Positions 1 through 5,256 of a stretch of DNA of 5,415 nt are shown here, in pieces. The DNA comes from Akkermansiaceae bacterium (lineage in GTDB: Bacteria; Verrucomicrobiota; Verrucomicrobiia; Verrucomicrobiales; Akkermansiaceae): assembly GCA_014379305.1 (NCBI GenBank), contig JACMMB010000150.1:1-5415 (forward strand). Reading direction: 5' to 3'. Positions within the stretch are counted from its first letter, which is position 1; every line of letters starts with the position of its first letter. The position numbers were made by a program, and so were the translations under genes. Under the pieces are notes generated by a model. The model had not been told where the DNA came from and ran no database searches. It saw only the letters and a program-made list of their open reading frames with translations.

Positions 1-556
1 ACTCATGCGAGGCGTTCGCCACAAAATCCTTGCGGATCTGATCAAGCTGATGCTCGGCGGTCACATCGCGAATCACCACCCGGGTGTTGGGATTGCCGTT
101 GGGAGTGTCGGAAAGCTGCGCGGCATCAATGATCCAGGCGTTGTTTCCCCGCGTCTCCAGATCGCCGAGAGGGGAAGTTTGTTGTGGCAAAACAATCCGG
201 GTCCTCACCGGCTCCCCGGTGTCCAGGCATCGCAGCAAAGCCTCAGCCAGCCTGGTATCCAGAAATGCTTCGCGAATAGGTCTTCCAGTGAGTATGCGGC
301 CCTTGAAAAGCTCCTGTGCCGCTGAATTTGCGAAACGGATATTTCCCTGTGGATCAACGATGAGAAACGCATCCCCAAGGGCATCAAGCAATCGGTTTCT
401 TTCGTCCTTGGCCTGCTGAAGATCCAGTTCCAGTCGCAGCTTCCAGGACTTGACTTTGGTCTCATACTCCACCCGCGACCTCTTCTGCCGAATCACGGAA
501 ACGAGAAGTGCTGCAAACGCGCTGAGCGTTGCGAATATGGCCAGTTCGACAATCAT
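1..556 (-). CDS. phoR: PhoR-like membrane sensor histidine kinase, N-terminal part (runs off the window)
   Basis: This is the sensor partner of the adjacent response regulator; 185 residues are visible and the reading frame is open at the window edge. Seen: one hydrophobic helix at residues 3-22 followed at once by Arg/Lys, a charged heptad-like stretch at about 25-58, a PAS-type region at about 55-165 (core LIVDPQGNIRFAN at 65-77, closing with VVIRDVTAEH at 160-169), then the opening of the HisKA dimerisation domain with RKDFVANASHE, whose His184 is the expected autophosphorylation site. The catalytic ATPase domain must lie beyond position 1. There is no periplasmic loop, so the input is probably cytoplasmic, from the membrane or from a partner protein. 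The ATG overlaps the regulator's stop as ATGA, which fixes the start and implies translational coupling. The PhoR name is inferred from architecture and the PhoB-class neighbour; another signal is possible. Confidence 0.88.
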   Translation of the reverse strand, partial: MIVELAIFATLSAFAALLVSVIRQKRSRVEYETKVKSWKLRLELDLQQAKDERNRLLDALGDAFLIVDPQGNIRFANSAAQELFKGRILTGRPIREAFLDTRLAEALLRCLDTGEPVRTRIVLPQQTSPLGDLETRGNNAWIIDAAQLSDTPNGNPNTRVVIRDVTAEHQLDQIRKDFVANASHE

Positions 557-1236
557 GCATGCGGGGTCGCCACGCAATAACCCACCCCTCGCACGGTTTC
601 TATCTGACTCCCATACTCTCCGAGCTTTTGTCGCAGCCTCTTCATGTGGGTGTCCAATGTCCGGCTGTGAACTTCGTCACTGTATCCCCAGACGGTACGC
701 AACAGATCATTTCTATCCTGCGGCTTGCCCGAGCGCTCGCATAAAAACAGCAACAGCTTGAACTCCGTCGAAGTCAGATCCACGGGTTCGTTGTCCAAAT
801 AAAATTTCACCGTGTTCTTATCAAAACGGAACGGACCGAACTCATATTCGACCGCACCGGGCGGAGCGTCCGTGCGCTTTAAAATTGCGTGAACCCTTAG
901 CACCAGCTCTTTGGGACTGAAGGGTTTGGTCACATAGTCATCGGCACCCGCCTCAAGCCCTTGAATCCGGTCTTCCGTTTGCGCCCTTGCTGTCAACATG
1001 ATCACCGGGATCTTCGCGGTTCGCGCATCCCTGCGGATTTCGCGAAAGACCGAATAGCCATCCCGTCCTGGCAACATCAGGTCAAGCACTACCAAATCAG
1101 GCCGGTGCTGAATGGCCATTTCGGTTCCGGTGATGCCGTCGTGTGCCTTGAATACCTCATACCCTGCTCTCTGGAGATTGAAGTTGATCAAATCGGCAAT
1201 ATCGACCTCATCTTCAACAATAAGTACTTTTTGCAT
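553..1236 (-). CDS. phoB: PhoB-class (OmpR/PhoB) DNA-binding response regulator
   Basis: A 227-residue two-domain regulator of normal family length. The receiver domain (about 1-120) has the acidic pocket Glu8/Asp9, phospho-acceptor Asp52 in VVLDLMLPG, switch Thr82 in MLTARA and Lys104 in the KPFSPKEL motif. The C-terminal winged helix (about 132-225) shows the family pattern LTSTEFKLLLFL, the recognition-helix segment SRTLDTHMKRLRQKL and the closing hairpin ETVRGVGYCV. The receiver sequence (GLEAGADDY, KPFSPKELVLRV) is closest in style to PhoB, the phosphate-starvation activator, but OmpR-family regulators overlap in sequence and no pst or phoU gene is in view to confirm the role. It is phosphorylated by the kinase that follows with a 4-base overlap. 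The start at 1236 begins directly with the MQKVLIVEDE beta strand. The upstream Shine-Dalgarno is weak (GAAGAG about 14 bases away). Confidence 0.93.
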   Translation of the reverse strand: MQKVLIVEDEVDIADLINFNLQRAGYEVFKAHDGITGTEMAIQHRPDLVVLDLMLPGRDGYSVFREIRRDARTAKIPVIMLTARAQTEDRIQGLEAGADDYVTKPFSPKELVLRVHAILKRTDAPPGAVEYEFGPFRFDKNTVKFYLDNEPVDLTSTEFKLLLFLCERSGKPQDRNDLLRTVWGYSDEVHSRTLDTHMKRLRQKLGEYGSQIETVRGVGYCVATPHA

Positions 1237-1282
1237 TCGGATGTGATGTAGCTCTTCAGCAGCCAGCTGGGAAATGGGCGGT

Positions 1283-1300
1283 TTGTTACGATTTGGTCAC
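1283..1300. promoter_or_regulatory. possible PHO-box-like tandem repeat upstream of the regulator gene (weak)
   Basis: On the plus strand this reads TTGTTAC-GATT-TGGTCAC, two 7-base units spaced 11 bases apart. The E. coli PhoB box is CTGTCAT, a 4-base AT-rich spacer, CTGTCAT/C. The match is 4 of 7 and 5 of 7. It lies 47-64 bases upstream of the regulator start and overlaps the stop codon of the beta-helix gene. Its orientation is opposite to that usual for activation of the regulator gene, and I see no good -10 box beside it. Autoregulation by PhoB is known in other bacteria; here it is only a guess. Confidence 0.2.
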
Positions 1301-2202
1301 ATGAGGTCCTTGTCGACGTAGGTTCCGGGCTTGGTTGTCCGCGCAACGCCTATCTTTATGCCGGCTTCAAGAGAGGTATTCACTCCTGTCCGCACTCCAT
1401 CCCCAATCATCGCACCCAGTTTCAGCCTGTTCGTATCCACGAATTTCCCCCGGATCTGGGAAACATGATGCCGGCCGTCATGACGATGATTTTCGGTTCT
1501 GGTTCCCGCACCCAGATTCACATGCGAGCCAATGATGGAATCTCCTATGTAACAATGCCGTGACACATAGGTATTAGGGAAAATAAGGGAATTTTTCACC
1601 TCCGCACAATGGCCGATATAGCAGTTGGCCCCAATGCTGGTCGCGCCACGAATCAAAGCGTTCGGCCCGACCTGCGTGCCGGCACCAATGACAACGGGTC
1701 CTTCCACGACAGTTCCAGGCAGAATGCGCGCCCCTAGACCAAGCCTTACAGGCCCCGAAATGGTAGCGAGGGGACTCACTTCACCAAGCAGCGAAGTCTC
1801 ATCCATCAATGCCATCACCTCTTCATTCATTCGCAGCAAATCCCATGGATAAACTATCGGAAAACACTGCGCCTCGGTCCTCAGCTCCTCCTCGCAATCG
1901 TTGGCATCATCATAACCTTTCCAGGCCAGGAGAACGCCGGAATGGTCGGTAAGCCGGGCCGTTTTCGCATTTCTTCCAAGCATCAGCAAAGCGCCAAGCT
2001 CTATCCATGTGTCGATGGGAATACGCAAGGTTCTTTCGCCAGCATCTGAATTGTCAACCAGTTGGAAACCCGCACGGGTTAGCTCGGCGGAAAGCAAATC
2101 TATCATCGGAACATTTGCGATCAGGCATGCCGCCAACTCCCGGGTTGCCGTTATTGGAGCGCACAATACAGAGTTCTGTGGGGGCAAAAGGGTAGCTTGC
2201 AT
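1297..2202 (-). CDS. left-handed beta-helix sugar-phosphate acetyl/nucleotidyltransferase-like protein (GlmU-related)
   Basis: A 301-residue cytoplasmic protein. From about residue 138 to the end it is a hexapeptide-repeat left-handed beta helix (for example ISGPVRLGLGARILPGTVV, then GPVVIGAGTQVGPNALIRG). The part around 198-238 follows the acetyltransferase half of GlmU and archaeal bifunctional sugar-phosphate nucleotidyltransferases: CAEVKNSLI, CYIGDSIIGSHVNLGAGT, and later KLGAMIGDGVRTGVN. The segment YPWDLLRMNEEV (118-129), which joins the two domains in that family, is also present. The first 115 residues have only faint nucleotidyltransferase character (NVPMIDLLSAELTRAGF) and lack the N-terminal GxG(T/S)xM...PK nucleotide-binding signature, so uridylyltransfer is doubtful. 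A role in making an acetylated amino-sugar nucleotide for the cell envelope is plausible but unproven. It is separated from its neighbours by 110 and 60 bases. The start at 2202 has no good ribosome binding site; an 8-base palindrome CTAGCTAG (2205-2212) sits in its place. Confidence 0.8.
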   Translation of the reverse strand: MQATLLPPQNSVLCAPITATRELAACLIANVPMIDLLSAELTRAGFQLVDNSDAGERTLRIPIDTWIELGALLMLGRNAKTARLTDHSGVLLAWKGYDDANDCEEELRTEAQCFPIVYPWDLLRMNEEVMALMDETSLLGEVSPLATISGPVRLGLGARILPGTVVEGPVVIGAGTQVGPNALIRGATSIGANCYIGHCAEVKNSLIFPNTYVSRHCYIGDSIIGSHVNLGAGTRTENHRHDGRHHVSQIRGKFVDTNRLKLGAMIGDGVRTGVNTSLEAGIKIGVARTTKPGTYVDKDLM

Positions 2203-2312
2203 CTCTAGCTAGCATTGAATCATCCGGAATTAACCAACACACGATATATTTTCCAGCAAGCTGAATATTTCCCGGAAAACCGCCTCGGATCAGGAACCTG
2301 CAATCTAAATAG

Positions 2313-2552
2313 TTACCCGAGAGTGCCGTTGCCCGTTGCATGGTTCATGGCTCCACACACAGGACAATGCCTCAGTTTTTCGCCATGCTCACGATTGAAA
2401 ATTTGCCCGCAAAGTCGGCAGGTTATCCGGCAATTCACGAGGCGACGCTCGGCTTTATGGTGTAGGAATCTCGATCCAAGTGAAGTCAGTACGACCACGA
2501 TCATGCTGCCGCTCACAAGCGCCATAACCAACTCATTCAGACTTAGATCCAT
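2313..2552 (-). CDS. small single-pass membrane zinc-ribbon protein, function unknown
   Basis: A 79-residue protein that I do not recognise as a named family. Seen: a hydrophobic helix at about 7-26, a basic stretch (HHKAERR, 31-37), then two cysteine knuckles, CRLCG at 45-49 and CPVCG at 63-67, with 14 residues between them, the layout of a rubredoxin-like zinc ribbon. A further Cys41 lies just before. By the positive-inside pattern the ribbon probably faces the cytoplasm. The ATG chosen lies 17 bases upstream of the stop of the preceding TonB-like gene, giving a 20-base overlap. A GTG at 2585 would add 11 residues and enlarge the overlap, so it is less likely. It ends the exbB-exbD cluster, so it may be an accessory or assembly factor of that complex, but this rests on position alone. 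Confidence 0.75.
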   Translation of the reverse strand: MDLSLNELVMALVSGSMIVVVLTSLGSRFLHHKAERRLVNCRITCRLCGQIFNREHGEKLRHCPVCGAMNHATGNGTLG

Positions 2553-3285
2553 CTTGAACTTGATTGATAAATTCCACTCGAACACTCAGCCAACGTTCAC
2601 CCGCACCCTTCTGAAAACGGATCTTTTTTAACCAGGTTTCAATGAGCTCTGGCGCTTGCTGGTCAGGAAAACAAAGCCCAACCCGACCGTCCGCCCGCAG
2701 ACTCAATAAAAAGTTCCATGTCGAGGAAGAGTCATCTTCGGCAATCGTCCCGTCAAAAGCCGGGAACTCCTCAGGCTGCCATTTCAACCAGGAACTATCA
2801 TTGGAAATGAGCATGGGGATTTTCTTCCGCTCGCCCACTGCCAAATCAGCTTCAACAACCTTCTCAACCTCGCCTGCCTGCTTTGGAAAAACCACCTCTC
2901 CTTCAAGCGCAAGTCGTGGATCACCCAACCCATCAGTTGTTTTAAACCGAGCGATTGTCGGCTTATCAGGATTCCAAATTGACCCTCCAGCCTGGTTTAT
3001 AATCCAGCGCAAATCCGCTACCTGCTCCAAATTCTCATGCTCTAGCGCCCCTGGAAAAGGCCCTTCCTCCTCAGCCCTAAGCCTCCAGAATTTCCCCAAA
3101 TCATCATTTGCAAAATGGATCACGGACGCAGTCGTTTTTGTTACTGGTTGAGTAAATCCGAATCTCACATTGATCGCATTAAAGAAAAAGGTAAATACTA
3201 TCATAACTATCAGTATAGCCAATAGTTTATGGGATGTTTTTGTTCTTCTATCCTCCCAATCAAAAATGAGTTTTTCCTCAGTCAT
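2533..3285 (-). CDS. membrane-anchored protein in the TonB position of an ExbB-ExbD operon, possible TonB-like transducer
   Basis: A 250-residue protein with a charged cytoplasmic N-terminus (1-20), one strong transmembrane helix at about 20-42 and a large periplasmic part. The last 50 residues have the outline of a TonB C-terminal domain: SLRADGRVGL (195-204), then PELIETWLKKIRFQK (212-226), then a final strand WLSVRVEFIN (232-241), compared with the family pattern of DGRV, an amphipathic helix ending in RF, and a last beta strand. The Pro/Lys-rich spacer of classical TonB is missing. Instead residues 55-190 form a Trp- and acidic-rich region of unknown fold. The start at 3285 overlaps the exbD stop by 8 bases. 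An upstream ATG run at 3333 would give a 56-base overlap and is not favoured. Seen: topology, order, motif resemblance. Inferred: that it transmits ExbBD energy to an outer-membrane or envelope partner. Confidence 0.65.
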   Translation of the reverse strand: MTEEKLIFDWEDRRTKTSHKLLAILIVMIVFTFFFNAINVRFGFTQPVTKTTASVIHFANDDLGKFWRLRAEEEGPFPGALEHENLEQVADLRWIINQAGGSIWNPDKPTIARFKTTDGLGDPRLALEGEVVFPKQAGEVEKVVEADLAVGERKKIPMLISNDSSWLKWQPEEFPAFDGTIAEDDSSSTWNFLLSLRADGRVGLCFPDQQAPELIETWLKKIRFQKGAGERWLSVRVEFINQVQDGSKSE

Positions 3286-3730
3286 CTGATTTGACTTCTT
3301 TCGGAGAGACACCATACGAATCCCCATCATCATTCCCCACCAACGCCAGTTTGAAACCCATGCCGATGATTAATTCGGTAATCTTCCGCTCCAATCCCAC
3401 AGACACTCCAACATCCGTTTTAAGCAAAACTATAATCTGAGAGTCTTCAACCCTGACTTTCTCCAATTCGCTTTCGAGACTTTCCAAAGTCACCGCCTTG
3501 CTGCCAATATAAAGTCTGGGCTTAACCTCTCCCCGTCCAAGCGTAACCACTACAGCTTCGTCATACCGCTGCATTTGAAACTGCGAGGCAGGCACATCTA
3601 CCATGACTCCGCTTTGCCCCAGAAACATCGGTCCAATCATCAGCAGCATTGTCACGAGGGCGAATAGATCAAAAAGCGGCATTGCATGTAGAAACCCAGG
3701 CCTCTCCTGGAGGGTCATTTCGAGTTTCAT
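3278..3730 (-). CDS. exbD: ExbD/TolR-family biopolymer transport protein
   Basis: A 150-residue protein of usual family length. The N-terminal cytoplasmic tail (1-17) leads into one transmembrane helix at about 18-38 that begins PLFDLFALV; Asp21 matches the membrane aspartate that carries protons in ExbD and TolR. The periplasmic part has the family's beta-alpha pattern: strands at about 58-76 (VVVTLGRGEV, RLYIGSKAV), helix 81-93 (LESLESELEKV), strand 98-106 (QIIVLLKTD), helix 111-125 and strand 127-132 (KLALVG). It works in the inner membrane with ExbB, coupling the proton gradient to movement of a partner protein. Its ATG overlaps the exbB stop as ATGA and has the best ribosome binding site of the window. 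The cytoplasmic tail lacks the usual INVTPL-type lead, so it is a diverged member. TolR or another ExbBD paralogue cannot be excluded. Confidence 0.87.
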   Translation of the reverse strand: MKLEMTLQERPGFLHAMPLFDLFALVTMLLMIGPMFLGQSGVMVDVPASQFQMQRYDEAVVVTLGRGEVKPRLYIGSKAVTLESLESELEKVRVEDSQIIVLLKTDVGVSVGLERKITELIIGMGFKLALVGNDDGDSYGVSPKEVKSDD

Positions 3731-4449
3731 ATAACCTCCTTTGCTTTATCTTTTCTCGGAACCCTTGCCCTTTTCTTTCCATGAATCACCTCTCCCCGGA
3801 ACGGCGCGAATTCCACTTCCTCCCGCGCATCGGCAATCATGTGTAACACTTCGATGCCTGCCCTTTCGATTCGACTGACCAATGATTTCGCCCTACCCAG
3901 AAAATAGAGATAGAATATATACATTGGCACCGCCACCGTCAGACCCATCACGGACGTGATCAGGGCCATCATCACACCCGATGAAAGCTCCCCGGGTCCC
4001 AATGGGCCACCTTGCTCGTTTACTCTTTGGAACACATCCATCATCCCCAGCATGGTTCCCAACATGCCGATCAAAGGGGCCAGTAATGCCACGGAAAGTA
4101 TCCCCCGGATATTTTTTTCAATCCTCGGCACTTCCTGCTGGCCCGCCTCCCTCAAAACATCTCTTAAATCCGAACGACTCAGGTAATATCTCAACAAACC
4201 TGCATGAGCCACCCTTCCAACCGGTCCCGGCGCCCTCGCGGCCTCATGCAGGGCTTCCGCAAATGCCCGCCTTTTAACATGCAGAGCCAATCCAACCAGC
4301 AACGAACTCACATTTATCCTCGCCCTATGGAAAAAGAAAAAGCGCTCCACAATGCATGCCGAACCGAAAAACCCCAACGCCAAAAGCGCCCACATGAGCG
4401 GTCCACCTTTTTCAATTAATCCCGATGGCTCCAAAACACCCAACATCAT
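3727..4449 (-). CDS. exbB: MotA/TolQ/ExbB-family proton channel protein
   Basis: A 240-residue inner-membrane protein with the three-helix ExbB layout: helix 1 at about 16-40 (LMWALLALGFFGSACIVERF), a long cytoplasmic segment with basic and Ala-rich helices, helix 2 at about 115-138 with the family motif LLAPLIGMLGTMLGMMDVFQ (122-141), and helix 3 at about 157-184 (SSGVMMALITSVMGLTVAVP). With ExbD it forms the proton-conducting motor that energises TonB-dependent or related envelope processes. The C-terminus ends in a very basic cytoplasmic tail (HGKKRARVPRKDKAK, 223-237). Two ATGs stand in tandem at 4449 and 4446 and cannot be told apart. An 87-base gap separates it from the Lon-N gene upstream, so it may have its own promoter, though I could not identify one with confidence. 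Confidence 0.92.
   Translation of the reverse strand: MMLGVLEPSGLIEKGGPLMWALLALGFFGSACIVERFFFFHRARINVSSLLVGLALHVKRRAFAEALHEAARAPGPVGRVAHAGLLRYYLSRSDLRDVLREAGQQEVPRIEKNIRGILSVALLAPLIGMLGTMLGMMDVFQRVNEQGGPLGPGELSSGVMMALITSVMGLTVAVPMYIFYLYFLGRAKSLVSRIERAGIEVLHMIADAREEVEFAPFRGEVIHGKKRARVPRKDKAKEVI
3735..3740 (-). promoter_or_regulatory. strong ribosome binding site for exbD
   Basis: On the minus strand AAAGGAGGTTAT leads directly to the exbD ATG, with a perfect AGGAGG and a 4-base gap. It lies within the last codons of exbB (Lys-Glu-Val-Ile-stop) and stands out because the other starts in the window have weak or no Shine-Dalgarno sequence. Confidence 0.85.
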
Positions 4450-4467
4450 CCCGCACCAAAGTATTCC

Positions 4468-4480
4468 ACCGGCTACCGGT
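4468..4480. repeat. short perfect inverted repeat in the exbB leader
   Basis: ACCGG-CTA-CCGGT, a 5-base stem with a 3-base loop, 19 bases upstream of the first exbB ATG and about 56 bases after the Lon-N stop. It has no adjoining T-run, so it does not look like an intrinsic terminator. It could be a small leader hairpin, an operator half-site pair or chance. Confidence 0.4.
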
Positions 4481-4536
4481 CAAGCAATTCTGAAAACACA
4501 CATCGGACTCCGCCACCCCTTCTTGCCATTCCCTTG

Positions 4537-5142
4537 TTATTTCAGCTTTTCAAAAAACTCACAGAGCATCCGCACTCTGTTCCCCACTCCGGCTGTCTCA
4601 AGCAGCTTCTGACGCAGATTCACGTCATCGACAAATTGTTGTGCCACAATATCCGCCATCAGCCCGGCCTCGTCAGCCTGATCGAGCAAACCCAACACCC
4701 CCTGTCTCACTTCTTCCGGCAGTCCCATGATGCCGTCCTCCACGGACCCGCGCAAGGCCTTCATCGCCGCCAGCCCGCGTCCCTCTTCCAGAGGCTCGGA
4801 CATCATCGGCTCAATCACAGCATACGGGTAAGATTTTTCCTCCAGCCATTCGATAAACTTCACCCTTATCACTCCATGCAGCAACAGTTGCGAAGTCCCA
4901 TCCTCGCGCTCTCTTGAAGCCCTGACCAGCCCCGCCGTTCCCACTCGCGGCATCTCCTCGTCGCCATGGCCACTCTCCTTCAATCTCCCAACCGCAAACA
5001 CGCAATCACCGGCCAGCGCCTCATCCAGCATCTTCCGATACCGCTCCTCGAATATATACAGGGGCAGCCCGCCATGCGGAAATAAAGTGCAATCAGGCAA
5101 CAGCATCACTCCACATTTCCTCGGCAAATTGAATCCCATCAT
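4537..5142 (-). CDS. stand-alone Lon substrate-binding-domain (LON-N / PUA-like) protein
   Basis: A 201-residue protein made only of the N-terminal substrate-recognition domain of Lon protease. Seen: VMLLPDCTLFPHGGLPLYIF (12-31) followed by EERYRKML, the hallmark opening of the domain; VGTAGLV (67-73), DGTSQLLLHGVIRVKFIEWL (81-100) and YPYAVIEPM (105-113) for the beta part; and a helical tail ending ADIVAQQFVDDVNLRQKLLE (163-182) and GNRVRMLCEFFEKL, as in the Lon N-terminal bundle. There is no AAA+ ATPase and no Ser-Lys protease domain, so it cannot degrade protein alone. Family members of this length are widespread and of unknown precise role, perhaps as adaptors or substrate binders. The tandem ATGs at 5142 and 5139 were chosen because the domain begins immediately after them; the GTG at 5211 adds 23 residues with no family resemblance. 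No Shine-Dalgarno is visible. Confidence 0.88.
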   Translation of the reverse strand: MMGFNLPRKCGVMLLPDCTLFPHGGLPLYIFEERYRKMLDEALAGDCVFAVGRLKESGHGDEEMPRVGTAGLVRASREREDGTSQLLLHGVIRVKFIEWLEEKSYPYAVIEPMMSEPLEEGRGLAAMKALRGSVEDGIMGLPEEVRQGVLGLLDQADEAGLMADIVAQQFVDDVNLRQKLLETAGVGNRVRMLCEFFEKLK

Positions 5143-5143
5143 A

Positions 5144-5158
5144 ATCCGCAAAACGGAT
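5144..5158. promoter_or_regulatory. perfect inverted repeat at the ribosome-binding position of the Lon-N gene
   Basis: ATCCG-CAAAA-CGGAT on the plus strand. In the transcript it would form a 5-bp hairpin with a 5-base loop ending one base before the tandem ATG at 5142. It occupies the place where a Shine-Dalgarno should be and none is present. It may be a translational control hairpin, an operator, or chance. Confidence 0.35.
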
Positions 5159-5210
5159 ACACCAACCTGCGCCCCCCGCAACCTCCAAGCACACCCGGCA
5201 CCTTCCGTCA

Positions 5211-5226
5211 CAAGCTTGCTTCAAGC
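5211..5226. repeat. overlapping palindromes in the divergent intergenic region
   Basis: CAAGCTTG (5211-5218) is an 8-base palindrome, and GCTTG-CTT-CAAGC (5214-5226) is a perfect inverted repeat that shares its left arm. They lie in the 114-base space between the divergent Lon-N (starts 5142) and lipoprotein (starts 5257) genes, where an operator for either gene could be expected. No convincing -35/-10 pair was found on either strand here. Confidence 0.3.
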
Positions 5227-5256
5227 CGTTCCATCGCCTTCACTCCCATCACAACC

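Noticed and set aside
205..465. An 86-residue minus-strand open frame with an ATG start.
   Set aside because: It lies out of frame inside the sensor kinase, whose frame shows a membrane helix, PAS region and HisKA opening. Its own product has no recognisable features.
2203..2312. A promoter or terminator in the gap between the zinc-ribbon and beta-helix genes.
   Set aside because: The best -35-like TTGCTG has only a GTTAAT at 19-base spacing, and there is no stem followed by a T-run; a near-palindrome TTTCCCGGAAA is too short to call.
2215..2631. A 138-residue plus-strand open frame covering the 2203-2312 gap and the zinc-ribbon gene.
   Set aside because: Most of it is antisense to the cysteine-knuckle gene and the product has no recognisable pattern.
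2642..3151. A 169-residue plus-strand open frame.
   Set aside because: It is antisense to the TonB-like gene; the product is Ser/Pro-rich low-complexity sequence without domain features, as expected from a complementary shadow.
4468..4480. Intrinsic terminator after the Lon-N gene.
   Set aside because: The stem is only 5 bp and no T-run follows on either strand.
4534..4917. A 127-residue plus-strand open frame, with other plus-strand frames over 3956-4612.
   Set aside because: They are antisense to the Lon-N and exbB genes, both of which show clear family motifs; no ribosome binding site or protein motif supports the shadows.
4537..5142. Annotation as Lon protease.
   Set aside because: Only the substrate-binding domain is present; the reading frame ends at a normal stop after the helical tail, and no ATPase or protease remnant follows before exbB.
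5143..5211. An N-terminal extension of the Lon-N protein from a GTG at 5211.
   Set aside because: The 23 added residues have no resemblance to the family, whose domain starts right after the tandem ATG at 5142, and the extension would use up most of the divergent promoter region.
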